Shown here: piece after piece, positions 1 to 10,090 of the stretch
Layout: the number at the start of each line of letters is the position of its first letter
Position numbering within the stretch: the stretch's first letter is position 1
DNA from: Youhaiella tibetensis
Lineage (GTDB): Bacteria; Pseudomonadota; Alphaproteobacteria; Rhizobiales; Devosiaceae
DNA: 64,000 nucleotides
Assembly (NCBI RefSeq): GCF_008000755.1
Contig: NZ_CP041690.1
Location: forward strand, 1,116,001-1,180,000
Direction of reading: 5' to 3'
Notes under the pieces: model-generated
Told to the model about the DNA's origin: nothing
The model's input: the letters and a program-made list of their open reading frames with translations, nothing else
Databases searched by the model: none
Translations under genes and position numbers: made by a program

Positions 1-169
1 CCCAGCGCTCGAGCCGCAGCCGGCAGCGCTCCTCGGACCAGGGTAGGCCCTCGGCAGTGAAATAGCGGGCGATTTCGGGGTCGCCATGCAGGCGAACGAG
101 TTCGGGAAGGTGCTCCGGCTGCCAGTTGGTCAACCTGAGCCGCTCGGTTTCGAGGACCGTTTCGCTCAC
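1..169 (-). CDS. GNAT-family N-acetyltransferase, N-terminal fragment
   Basis: The reading frame runs off the left edge; 56 residues are visible. The start is read as GTG at 169, two bases after the ispH stop on the same strand. The visible protein opens SETVLETERLRLTNW and continues with a HGDPEIARYF stretch, the usual opening of RimJ/RimL-type acetyltransferases (beta strand, then a helix and a D-x-E segment). These enzymes transfer acetyl from acetyl-CoA to an amine. The acetyl-CoA-binding motif lies outside the window, so substrate and completeness cannot be judged. The 2-bp spacing suggests co-transcription with ispH. Confidence 0.75.
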   Translation of the reverse strand, partial: MSETVLETERLRLTNWQPEHLPELVRLHGDPEIARYFTAEGLPWSEERCRLRLERW

Positions 170-171
170 GA

Positions 172-1143
172 TCAGCCCGCAACCTGAACGGAAACTGAGC
201 GCAGTTCGCGCGGGACGTTGAACGCGATGTTCTCGCGCGCCGTCACCCGGCTTTCAACCTTGATCTCGTAGCGCTGCGCGAAGGCCTCGATGACTTCGTC
301 CACCAGGCTCTCGGGGGCGGATGCACCGGCCGAAACACCGAGCGACCGGATGCCATCGAGGCGCGTCCAGTCGATCTCGGAGGCGCGGTCCACCAGCATC
401 GCCACCTTGCAGCCGGCGCGCTCTGCCACTTCCACCAGCCGCAGCGAGTTCGAGGAATTGGGCGAGCCCACCACGATCATCGCATCGACCTCGGGCGCCA
501 CCTGCTTGACGGCTTCCTGCCGGTTTGTGGTCGCGTAGCAGATGTCTTCCTTGTGCGGGCCGTTGATCGCCGGGAACCGGCGCCGCAGTGCCGCGACGAT
601 CTCGCTGGTGTCATCCACCGAGAGCGTCGTCTGCGTCACGAAGGCCAGGGTCTCGGGATGCTGCGGCTGGAAGGCCTCGGCATCGGCCACCGTCTCGACC
701 AGCGTGATCGACCCCTCGGGAAGCTGCCCCATCGTGCCCACTACCTCGGGGTGCCCGCGGTGACCGATCAGAACGATCTCGTGCCCTTCGGCATGATGGC
801 GCTGGGCCTCCACATGCACCTTGGAGACGAGCGGGCAGGTGGCATCGAGGAAGAACATGTTGCGCGAGCGCGCATCGGCCGGCACGCTCTTGGGCACGCC
901 ATGGGCCGAAAACACCACCGGCGCTTCGGTCTCGGGGATCTCATCGAGCTCCTCGACGAACACCGCGCCCTTGGCCTTGAGCCCATCCACCACGTATTTG
1001 TTGTGCACGATGGCGTGGCGCACATAGACCGGCGCGCCATACTTCTCGAGCGCCAGCTCCACGATCTGGATCGCCCGGTCTACGCCGGCGCAAAAGCCGC
1101 GCGGTGCGCACAGCACGATGTCAAGTTGCGGCCTTTTTTCCAT
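172..1143 (-). CDS. ispH: 4-hydroxy-3-methylbut-2-enyl diphosphate reductase
   Basis: IspH (LytB) is the last enzyme of the MEP isoprenoid pathway. It reduces HMBPP to IPP and DMAPP with a [4Fe-4S] cluster in the cytoplasm. The protein is 323 residues, normal for the family. The three cluster cysteines fit [10 protein letters not shown] (Cys12), [11 protein letters not shown] and the late [12 protein letters not shown] segment, and the HGVP and GHRGHPEV histidine motifs are present. The frame stays open about 50 codons upstream, but the ATG at 1143 gives the family N-terminus ([18 protein letters not shown]). It is followed closely by a GNAT gene and is divergent from the PPDK-like gene. It shows that this organism makes isoprenoids by the MEP route. 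Confidence 0.97.
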   Translation of the reverse strand: MEKRPQLDIVLCAPRGFCAGVDRAIQIVELALEKYGAPVYVRHAIVHNKYVVDGLKAKGAVFVEELDEIPETEAPVVFSAHGVPKSVPADARSRNMFFLDATCPLVSKVHVEAQRHHAEGHEIVLIGHRGHPEVVGTMGQLPEGSITLVETVADAEAFQPQHPETLAFVTQTTLSVDDTSEIVAALRRRFPAINGPHKEDICYATTNRQEAVKQVAPEVDAMIVVGSPNSSNSLRLVEVAERAGCKVAMLVDRASEIDWTRLDGIRSLGVSAGASAPESLVDEVIEAFAQRYEIKVESRVTARENIAFNVPRELRSVSVQVAG

Positions 1144-1243
1144 ATGAAAGCAAATGCTTTCTGAGGACCGGCAAGTCAAGTCTTGTTGCGGTGTTCGGGG
1201 TGCATGGGCAATATGCCCGTAACGTAGTGTTGAGGTCGTCCCG

Positions 1244-3529
<2,286 letters not shown>

Positions 3530-3765
3530 TCCCAAAGCAATTTTTGGCGCCGGCGGGGCAAAACAAGGGGCTGATGGGCGGACTTATCCACCTCTCGCAT
3601 TAACCGTGATCTGCAACGGAATCGCCCCATTTTGGCCGGAAAAAGCCCGTTTCCGCGCCCGAATCGGTGTGTTTACCCTGCGATAACCCTAATGGCGCAT
3701 CATTGGGGTTGCCGGTATTTGAGTGAGTTTTGCCGGCGTGTTGTGTTGTGTGAGTAACAGCGTAC

Positions 3766-4755
3766 ATGGCCCTTCGAACCCGGCCAGTGAGAGCCCGCGC
3801 GGCTCGGCCCCGATCCCCCGCTGCCAAAGTTCTGGCGGCGGCTGTTTTTTGCCTTGTCGGCTACGCGACCATGATCGGCGGCGCGCAGGCACCGGCATAT
3901 GGCGAGGCCGAAGTCCCGGCCGTCGTCCCGCCCTCCGCGACGCTTTCCTATTCGGGTGACAAGGTCACCATCACCGGCTCGGTCAAGCAGCTCTTTGCCA
4001 GCAAGGAATTCACCGGTCCCAACCGCGTCCTCAAGCAGGACCGCGCGCGCATCAATGTCGATGTGCTGGCCCTCACCAAATCCTTCGAGCAGACCCGTAC
4101 GCGCCTCGCCGCCGCTGCCGAGCAGGCTGCGACCACCAAGACCGCTTCGGCCGCCGACACCAAGGTATCGGTGATGCCGCGCCCGCTCGAAGTCGCCTCG
4201 CTCGATCCCGCGGCCGGGTCCGAAGCGCTCCAGGCCATCGATTCCACGGTGCCCATGCCCGCTTCCGCCTCCGGCCAGCTCGCCTATGCCCGCGAAATGG
4301 CCCCGGTCACGAGCTTCGACACCAAGCCCGCTTCCACCAAGTATTCGGATCGCGAGCTCTGGTGCCTGTCGGAGGCCATCTATTTCGAATCGCGCGGCGA
4401 GTCCTATCGCGGCCAGGTCGCCGTGGCCCAGGTCGTCATGAACCGGCTCAAGCACAAGCTCTATCCCAAGACCATCTGCGGGGTGGTCTTCCAGGGTGAG
4501 GAGCGGCGCAATGCCTGCCAGTTCTCCTTTGCCTGCGACGGCATCCCGGAGACGGTCACCGACAAGAAGTCATGGGCCCAGGCCGAGGAAATCGCCAAGA
4601 AGGTCACCAGCGGCGAGCTCTACCTCACCGAGGTCGCGAACGCCACGCACTACCATGCCACCTACGTCTATCCGGACTGGGCGCCGCGTCTCAAACGCGT
4701 GACCAAGATCGGCCTCCACGTCTTCTACCGCTTCAAGGGGTCAGCCGCCGGCTAG
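3766..4755 (+). CDS. SleB-type cell wall hydrolase, exported
   Basis: The 329-residue protein has a basic N-terminus and one hydrophobic segment (about residues 25-45), a signal peptide or membrane anchor. A low-complexity Ala/Thr-rich linker follows, then a C-terminal Hydrolase_2 (SleB) domain from about residue 195: ELWCLSEAIYFESRGE with the probable catalytic Glu, VAVAQVVMNR, and NACQFSFACDG. Family members cleave peptidoglycan glycan strands, and alphaproteobacterial homologues are periplasmic lytic enzymes. Two Cys in the NACQFSFAC segment could form a disulfide. The stop codon shares the tetranucleotide CTAG with the stop of the convergent downstream gene. The ribosome-binding site is weak. 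Confidence 0.88.
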   Translation: MALRTRPVRARAARPRSPAAKVLAAAVFCLVGYATMIGGAQAPAYGEAEVPAVVPPSATLSYSGDKVTITGSVKQLFASKEFTGPNRVLKQDRARINVDVLALTKSFEQTRTRLAAAAEQAATTKTASAADTKVSVMPRPLEVASLDPAAGSEALQAIDSTVPMPASASGQLAYAREMAPVTSFDTKPASTKYSDRELWCLSEAIYFESRGESYRGQVAVAQVVMNRLKHKLYPKTICGVVFQGEERRNACQFSFACDGIPETVTDKKSWAQAEEIAKKVTSGELYLTEVANATHYHATYVYPDWAPRLKRVTKIGLHVFYRFKGSAAG

Positions 4756-5204
4756 TTGCCGAGCGCGAAGATCGATCCGGCGCTGAGCAGCGGCGCGACC
4801 GTCCAGCCGGATTTGTCGGACCAGAAGGCCACGCTCGTCACCGGCACGCCCGCACCCGTCAGCGGCGTCACATGGATGCCCGGGTAGCGCACATGCGGGG
4901 AGGCGAGGCCGTCGGTCGAATACGTCCCGCTCGGCGTGGTCATGATCTTGACGAAGCTCGTCCTGCCGAACTCGATCTTGCGCACTACCGCTGTGTGCGT
5001 CGCTTCCAGCGACACGTTCGGCTCGGTTTCGATCGTGAACAGGGAGTCGTCGAAGATCGCCAGCTTGGACTTGTCGAAGCTGGGCGCGAGCATCTCGTCG
5101 GCAAAGGCTCGAATGTCGGAGCCCGCCCCCGTCATCGCCAGGGCGGTGGCGGCGGTTGCACCCAAAGTCATCCCGACGAGTACGGGTTTGGTCGGCAAGG
5201 CCAT
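4752..5204 (-). CDS. Conserved hypothetical exported protein
   Basis: I do not recognise this family. The 150-residue product has a short basic start, then a small hydrophobic stretch rich in Ala, Thr and Gly (residues 8-25), which could be a signal peptide or anchor. The rest is soluble, with alternating polar and hydrophobic residues suggesting a beta-rich fold (VSLEATHTAVVRKIEFG, TPLTGAGVPVTSVAFW). It has no cysteines. It is monocistronic and convergent with the SleB-type gene, sharing a CTAG stop overlap. Length, frame and an ATG at 5204 support a real gene; the function is unknown. Confidence 0.7.
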   Translation of the reverse strand: MALPTKPVLVGMTLGATAATALAMTGAGSDIRAFADEMLAPSFDKSKLAIFDDSLFTIETEPNVSLEATHTAVVRKIEFGRTSFVKIMTTPSGTYSTDGLASPHVRYPGIHVTPLTGAGVPVTSVAFWSDKSGWTVAPLLSAGSIFALGN

Positions 5205-5228
5205 GGCACTCTCCCAAAACAGGACAGT

Positions 5229-5249
5229 CCGGCGCTCGAGTAGCGCCGG
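5229..5249. repeat. Perfect 8-bp inverted repeat upstream of the hypothetical gene
   Basis: Arms CCGGCGCT and AGCGCCGG flank a 5-base loop, and TTCTT follows on the plus strand. It lies 25-45 bases upstream of the minus-strand start at 5204, so on that strand it would sit in the 5' leader. On the plus strand it looks like a weak terminator, though the nearest plus-strand gene ended about 470 bp earlier. The role is undecided. Confidence 0.4.
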
Positions 5250-5327
5250 TTCTTAACGGTTTATCAACCATAGCCGCTGCGGCAAGGCAAAGTCGATCAG
5301 CCGACAGCGTTAATTTTGCTTAGAATT

Positions 5328-5936
5328 TTACTGATTTGCGCTCAGCGTTTCGAAGGCGGAAACGAAGCGGTCATGGGCTTCCCGGGTCGGCCAGGGCCGG
5401 ATCAGTCGCTCGAATTGATCGAAGTCGAAGGCCGGCAAAGTCGGCTCCCCGAAAAGCCGCCGCGCCTCGTCGCGATCGAAACCGGCAAGGTTCACCGCCT
5501 CGAAGAAAGCCGCCTCACGGTCCGCTGCCTTGATCTGCTTGACCAGCGCCGCCGGCGGGTGGGCAGGCAGGGAAAAGCGAACATGCACCGCCCCCAGCAA
5601 CCTGTTCTCGATGTCCTTGTAATTCCCCCCGATCGCCGCCTTGAAGGGCGAAATCAGGTCGCCCATCACGTATTCGGGGGCGTCGTGGAGCAGGGCATAA
5701 AGCGATGCGGCCGGGCTGCAATCGGGATTGAGCGCCCGGTGGATTTCCATCACCAGCACCGAGTGCTGGGCCACCGAGAACGGGTAGTCGCCCTTCGTCT
5801 GGCCATTCCAGCGCGCCACGCGCGCCAGGCCGTGGGCGATATCGGAAAGCTCCACGTCAAGCGGGGAGGGATCGAGAATATCCAGCCGCCGGCCCGAAAG
5901 CATACGCTGCCAGGCCCGATTGGTCGCACGTGCCAT
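5328..5936 (-). CDS. HD-domain phosphohydrolase, YfbR-like
   Basis: The 202-residue protein has the layout of YfbR-like HD hydrolases: VAQHSVLV supplies the first metal His, LLHDAPEYVMGD the His-Asp pair, and a downstream acidic residue lies in the IKAADREAAFFEA helix. Such enzymes remove phosphate from nucleoside monophosphates or related compounds with a divalent metal; the exact substrate cannot be read from sequence. The frame is open further upstream, but ATG at 5936 gives a compact N-terminus typical of the family. It lies 31 bp downstream of ygfZ on the same strand, probably the same transcript. Confidence 0.87.
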   Translation of the reverse strand: MARATNRAWQRMLSGRRLDILDPSPLDVELSDIAHGLARVARWNGQTKGDYPFSVAQHSVLVMEIHRALNPDCSPAASLYALLHDAPEYVMGDLISPFKAAIGGNYKDIENRLLGAVHVRFSLPAHPPAALVKQIKAADREAAFFEAVNLAGFDRDEARRLFGEPTLPAFDFDQFERLIRPWPTREAHDRFVSAFETLSANQ

Positions 5937-5967
5937 TTCGCCCTCAAGTGGAAGGAGACACCGTTTC

Positions 5968-6792
5968 CTATTCGTTCGCGACCGATTCTCCAAATGCGTA
6001 GGTGGCCCATGCGGGCAGGACCAGGCTCGCCGGCGCCCCGGCCACGGTGACGCCCGCCGGATCGACGATCCGGTCGAGCCGCACGATGCCCACGGCCTTT
6101 CCATCGGCCACGGCGCCGACCGTTCCGGCCTCGCGCTCGCCCACCAGCACCGGCATTCCCGCTTCCGCTGCGGGCGCCGCCACGATCACCGGCCGGCGGC
6201 GCGCCGTGCCGCGATGCTTCATGCGCGAGACGACTTCCTGGCCGACATAGCACCCCTTGTCGAAGTCGATGCCGCCGAGAAGGTCCATGCCGATATCGTG
6301 GGCGAAGGTCGAGTCGGCGGCAAAGTCCGCGCCCTGCTCGGGAACGCCCGCCGCGATCCGCGCGGCGAGGTAGGGGGTGGTGTCCGCCTCCCAGCCCGCG
6401 GCATTCTCGATGGTGTCGATGACCCGGTAGCCGATGCCGCCCGCCCGGCTGTCGGCATGGACGATGCCCGCCTGCGGCGGCTCGGCGCTCCAGCCCACGC
6501 GGTGGCTCGCCCTGAGGTCTTCCATCGTCACTTCGGCGCGGAGCTTATAGAGCCGCATGCGCTTGAGGAAACTGTCGGCAACCGTCTCGTGCACGTCCAG
6601 CCAGAAGGCGTCGCCGTCCCAGCCGACCAGCCCCTCGGCCTGGATTTTGCCCTGGGCCGAAAGCAGCGCCCACCAGCGCGCCGGCCCCGGCTCGGCCACG
6701 ACATGGCCCGTGACCACGTCATTGAGCAGTTTCTGCGCATCGCGCCCGGAAAACCGAAGCACGGCGCGGTCGGAACGGAGAGTGACGGACAT
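5968..6792 (-). CDS. ygfZ: tRNA-modifying/Fe-S assembly protein YgfZ
   Basis: This is a GcvT-like folate-binding protein of 274 residues. The signature KGCYVGQEVVSRMKHRG near residue 190 is the hallmark of YgfZ/IBA57, whose conserved Cys is needed for maintaining certain [4Fe-4S] enzymes through a folate-dependent step. The N-terminal half (VLRFSGRDAQKLLNDVVTG) matches the aminomethyltransferase fold. The start is set at ATG 6792; a GTG at 6804 would add four residues. It is followed by the HD-hydrolase gene and is divergent from the dihydroorotase gene with only about 70 bp between them, so the two promoters must be packed together. Confidence 0.92.
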   Translation of the reverse strand: MSVTLRSDRAVLRFSGRDAQKLLNDVVTGHVVAEPGPARWWALLSAQGKIQAEGLVGWDGDAFWLDVHETVADSFLKRMRLYKLRAEVTMEDLRASHRVGWSAEPPQAGIVHADSRAGGIGYRVIDTIENAAGWEADTTPYLAARIAAGVPEQGADFAADSTFAHDIGMDLLGGIDFDKGCYVGQEVVSRMKHRGTARRRPVIVAAPAAEAGMPVLVGEREAGTVGAVADGKAVGIVRLDRIVDPAGVTVAGAPASLVLPAWATYAFGESVANE

Positions 6793-6862
6793 ATCTGGCT
6801 CCACACTGGACTAGGCCAAGGGCCTTGCCCTACAACCGGCCTCATTGGACTAGAACCGGTGA

Positions 6863-8206
6863 ATGGCAGACATGGCGCAGTATGACGTGATTTTCAAGGA
6901 CGGCACGGTCGTCAACCAGGACGGTGCTCACGTCACCGATATCGGCGTCCGGAACGAACGCATCGTGGCGCTCGGCTCGCTCGACCCGAGCGCGGCCGAC
7001 AAGGTCGTCGACTGCAAGGGGCTCCATATCCTGCCCGGCGTCATCGACACCCAGGTCCACTTCCGCGAGCCCGGCCTCGAGCAGAAGGAAGACCTGCAAT
7101 CCGGCTCGCTTTCGGCAGTCATGGGCGGGGTCACGGGTGTCTTCGAGATGCCCAACACCAACCCGCTGACCATCACGGCCGAAACCTTCAACGACAAGAT
7201 CCGCCGCGCCACCAATCGCATGCACTGCGATTTCGCCTTCTATATCGGAGGCACCCACGACAACGTCGCCGAACTTCCCGAGCTCGAACGTCTGCCCGGC
7301 TGTGCCGGCGTCAAGGTGTTCATGGGGTCCTCGACCGGCAGCCTGCTGGTTTCGGACGATGCCGGGGTCAAGGCGATCCTGACCGCCATCCGCCGCCGCG
7401 CCGCCTTCCACTCCGAGGACGAATATCGCCTGGAAGACCGCAAGCCGCTGCGCGTCCCCAATGATCCGTCCTCGCACCCGGTCTGGCGCGATCCGGAGGC
7501 GGCGCTGATGTCCACCCGGCGCCTGGTGCGTCTCGCGCGCGAAACGGGCAAGCGCATCCACGTCCTCCATATCTCGACCGCCGAAGAAATGGTGTTCCTG
7601 GCCGACCACAAGGACGTCGCCAGCGTCGAGGTCACCCCCCATCACCTGACGCTGGACGAAACCGCCTACACGCGCCTGGGCACCTACGCGCAGATGAACC
7701 CGCCCGTCCGCGACGCCGCCCATCGCGCCGGCATCTGGGCCGGGGTCGACAACGGCGTGGCCGACATTCTCGGCTCCGACCACGCCCCGCATACGCGCGA
7801 GGAAAAGGACAAGCCCTATCCGAGCTCGCCCTCGGGCATGACCGGCGTCCAGACGCTCGTCCCCATCATGCTCGACCACGTCAATGCCGGTCGCATGAGC
7901 CTGGCCCGCTTCGTCGACATGACCAGCGCCGGTCCCAATCGCCTGTTCGGCATCGCCAACAAGGGCCGCATCGCGGTCGGCTATGACGCCGACCTGACGA
8001 TCGTCGACCTCAAGCGCGAAGAAACCATCCGCGACGAGTGGGTGGCCTCGCGCGCCGGCTGGACGCCCTATGACGGGGTCAAGGTCACCGGCTGGCCCGT
8101 CGGCACCATCATCCGCGGCCGCACCGTCATGTGGGAAAACGAATTGCTGGCGGCCTCGACCGGCCAGCCGATGCGCTTCCTCGAAACGCTCGAACCGGTC
8201 GCCTAG
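6863..8206 (+). CDS. pyrC: Dihydroorotase-like amidohydrolase (rhizobial type)
   Basis: The 447-residue protein has the fold of cyclic amidohydrolases and is annotated as dihydroorotase in relatives; dihydroorotase closes carbamoyl-aspartate to dihydroorotate in pyrimidine synthesis. Motifs present are LPGVIDTQVHFREPG, GVKVFMGSSTGSL (position of the bridging Lys), AAFHSEDE, HVLHISTAEE, VTPHHLTLDE and LGSDHAPHTREEK (catalytic Asp). The first metal motif, normally His-x-His, is Gln64-Val-His66. Either this subgroup binds metal differently or the activity has changed. The start is ATG 6863, with ATG 6872 as an alternative. The stop overlaps the next convergent gene through CTAG. Confidence 0.85.
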   Translation: MADMAQYDVIFKDGTVVNQDGAHVTDIGVRNERIVALGSLDPSAADKVVDCKGLHILPGVIDTQVHFREPGLEQKEDLQSGSLSAVMGGVTGVFEMPNTNPLTITAETFNDKIRRATNRMHCDFAFYIGGTHDNVAELPELERLPGCAGVKVFMGSSTGSLLVSDDAGVKAILTAIRRRAAFHSEDEYRLEDRKPLRVPNDPSSHPVWRDPEAALMSTRRLVRLARETGKRIHVLHISTAEEMVFLADHKDVASVEVTPHHLTLDETAYTRLGTYAQMNPPVRDAAHRAGIWAGVDNGVADILGSDHAPHTREEKDKPYPSSPSGMTGVQTLVPIMLDHVNAGRMSLARFVDMTSAGPNRLFGIANKGRIAVGYDADLTIVDLKREETIRDEWVASRAGWTPYDGVKVTGWPVGTIIRGRTVMWENELLAASTGQPMRFLETLEPVA

Positions 8207-8751
8207 TCGCCCCGTATGAAGGCGGACCAGGTTCCATCGGGCGCGATGACGACGCGGTAGTCGAACCATCCGCCGAACTCGATCATCTCCTTGAGCCCCT
8301 GCGGGCTGGTGAGCTGATATGCATCCACGAGTTGCGCCGGCGTCAGGGCCCCCAAGTCATCGATGCCGGCCAGATACGGCCACACATAGACCTGGTCCTC
8401 CCCATAGGTTTCGAGCGCATAAGGCGCCTTGAGGATCTCGACCAGTGCCGCCAGCGCGTCGCGCCCCTCGCCATCGAGCGAGTTCTCCTTGAAGAAGGCC
8501 ACCGTGTCGCGCGGCGGATCGCCGAACGAGATCTGCGGCGGCTCCTTCTGCGCTTCCATCAGCGTAACGAGATTGGCTACCTCGCCGGTCGTGGCCGCCT
8601 CGATGAGCTTCTGGCGCATCTCCCGTACGGGCGGCGGAAGGTCCTCGAGTCGGTCTGAAATGCTCAAACTTTGGGTGGTTTCGCCCAGGGCGGGCAGGCT
8701 GGCGCCGATGGCCATGGCCAAAGCGGCGGCAACGAAGAGCTTCGTCTTCAA
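8203..8751 (-). CDS. Conserved exported hypothetical protein
   Basis: The product is 182 residues with a clear signal peptide (KTKLFVAAALAMAIGASLPALG, cut after about residue 23). The mature part is soluble and acidic, with a C-terminal segment (WFDYRVVIAPDGTWSAFIRGD) resembling a small beta domain. No name is certain. The start is TTG at 8751: GGGAG sits seven bases upstream on the minus strand, and the signal peptide begins exactly there, while the frame further upstream encodes an Arg/Cys-rich stretch unlike a leader. It ends in a CTAG shared with the dihydroorotase stop and is the second gene of a probable pair with the 92-residue gene. Confidence 0.78.
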   Translation of the reverse strand: MKTKLFVAAALAMAIGASLPALGETTQSLSISDRLEDLPPPVREMRQKLIEAATTGEVANLVTLMEAQKEPPQISFGDPPRDTVAFFKENSLDGEGRDALAALVEILKAPYALETYGEDQVYVWPYLAGIDDLGALTPAQLVDAYQLTSPQGLKEMIEFGGWFDYRVVIAPDGTWSAFIRGD

Positions 8752-8810
8752 TGCTGTTCTCCCTCGTCTGCCCCAGGGGAGTGAACAACACCGTGTCCGG
8801 CCGGGCAAGC

Positions 8811-9089
8811 CTATTGCAGCGAACGATCCAGGTTGTATTCGCCCGCCTCGATGCGCTCGGGAAGCGCCGCGATGATCTCGGCAGCCACGGTCTCCCCGTG
8901 GGCGCGAACCAGTGTCGCCAGCGCCGCGAAGATCGAGGCATGCGCCAGCGCCACGCTGCTTATCCCGTCTTCTTCGGCCATGTTCCAGGCCTCCGCCAGG
9001 TATTCGAGCGCCATCTGCTGCTCAGCGTGATCGCTGCTCAGGGGCGTACCGGCATCGGCGGCTGAAAAGGGACTCTTGGTCGTTCGCAT
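8811..9089 (-). CDS. Small conserved hypothetical protein
   Basis: The product is 92 residues with no signal peptide or membrane segment. The middle is predicted helical and alanine-rich (MALEYLAEAWNMAEEDGISS, then HASIFAALATLV), and the C-terminus is acidic. The start is ATG at 9089; an internal Met at 9014 would give a shorter form beginning at the helical core. It lies 59 bp upstream of the exported-protein gene on the same strand, so the two may be co-transcribed. The function is unknown; the helical character would suit a dimeric regulator or adaptor, which is only a guess. Confidence 0.65.
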   Translation of the reverse strand: MRTTKSPFSAADAGTPLSSDHAEQQMALEYLAEAWNMAEEDGISSVALAHASIFAALATLVRAHGETVAAEIIAALPERIEAGEYNLDRSLQ

Positions 9090-9212
9090 GAATCACTGCT
9101 AGCACGACCGGGCGGCCCATAGAGATGAGACGTAACTTGAAGGTTAACGGCGGGTCAGGAATTTTACTTAATGCAGGAAGCGCTGGGCGCCGGCCTGTGG
9201 ATAATTCCGATC

Positions 9213-9608
9213 CTATTCGGCGTAGCGCGAATGAATGTCCCGCGCCGTCTTTTCGGCTTCCGCGAGCAGTCGTGTCAACGCCTCGGACGCCGAATCTGTG
9301 CAAACCTCGTAAAGCCGAGCAAACGAAGTGTAGCCGCTGTTGAATGCACCCGCGAGCCGTTGGCGGCGATCTTCGTCCGGCTCGTCGGCAGCGATCAGCG
9401 CTTCCATCTGGGCACGCCAGTCCGCTCCTCCGGCCTTGCACAGAGGTTCGAGAAAATAGAGGCTGCCCATGATCTCGGCCAGGCGTTCCATCTGCGGTTG
9501 GTAGAGCGGGTCGACCGCTCGCGCGCCGGAAGGAAGGCACCAGACCGTGGCGAGGACTGTGACCAGTCTCACGGTGGTTCTGATTCGGTGGTGCCAGGCT
9601 GCTTTCAT
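9213..9608 (-). CDS. TIGR02301-family exported protein
   Basis: This 131-residue protein matches my memory of the TIGR02301 family, uncharacterised and common in Hyphomicrobiales: after a signal peptide (about residues 1-31) it reads DPLYQPQMERLAEIMGSLYFLEPLC, then RLAGAFNSGYTSFARLY and a second Cys near VCTDSASE. Two conserved cysteines may form a disulfide in the periplasm. The remainder looks helical. The start is ATG 9608. It lies just downstream of the NUDIX gene (32 bp) and could belong to that transcript. The molecular role is not known. Confidence 0.82.
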   Translation of the reverse strand: MKAAWHHRIRTTVRLVTVLATVWCLPSGARAVDPLYQPQMERLAEIMGSLYFLEPLCKAGGADWRAQMEALIAADEPDEDRRQRLAGAFNSGYTSFARLYEVCTDSASEALTRLLAEAEKTARDIHSRYAE

Positions 9609-9640
9609 GGGAGTTTAGTGCCAGAACCGGCCGATATCCG

Positions 9641-10081
9641 CTAGTGGCCGGCCGCGCCCGGCGCGAGCGCCGCTCGCGCCTTGACCAGCACATCGGGCAA
9701 TTCCGGGGTCACCAGCAATGGCGCGGTCGCGTCGAACCGCACCCAGCAATGCCCGGAAATCTCGTCCGAGCCGATGATTTCGCCCTCGAAATCGTCGCTC
9801 ACGAAAACCGCGAGCCAGAATGGCCTCGCCTCCTGGCCGATATCGATGATGTCGACCTGCGAGGCCGAAAACACCGAGACCCCGGTCTCCTCTGCAACCT
9901 CGCGGATGGCCGTCTGCGCTGCCGTCTCTCCCGGCTCGCGCCGTCCGCCCGGCAGCGTCCAGTAATCGAGAAAAGGCTCGCGCGCCCGCCGGATCAACAG
10001 CACCTCGTCGCCGCGAAAGATCGCCATGCTGGCGCCGTTGAACTCGCCCTGTTTCGCCACGAAGGTCTCCGCAATTCGCAT
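9641..10081 (-). CDS. NUDIX hydrolase
   Basis: The 146-residue protein contains a complete NUDIX box (G-x5-E-x7-R-E-U-x-E-E-x-G-U) spelled GGRREPGETAAQTAIREVAEETGV, given here only as evidence of the fit at about residues 46-69. NUDIX enzymes hydrolyse nucleoside diphosphates linked to another group, using Mg2+ held by the box glutamates. The substrate cannot be assigned. The N-terminus (MRIAETFVAKQGEF) and a beta strand carrying IRRAREPFLDYW precede the box, and the C-terminus is short. Its start is 9 bp after the stop of the FAD-linked oxidase, so it is probably the second gene of that operon. Confidence 0.9.
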   Translation of the reverse strand: MRIAETFVAKQGEFNGASMAIFRGDEVLLIRRAREPFLDYWTLPGGRREPGETAAQTAIREVAEETGVSVFSASQVDIIDIGQEARPFWLAVFVSDDFEGEIIGSDEISGHCWVRFDATAPLLVTPELPDVLVKARAALAPGAAGH

Positions 10082-10090
10082 TGGATTTCG

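Noticed and set aside
5253-5267. CtrA-like site TTAA-N7-TCAA upstream of the hypothetical gene at 4752-5204.
   Set aside because: One base off the TTAA-N7-TTAA consensus and no supporting context; too common by chance in a short A/T stretch.
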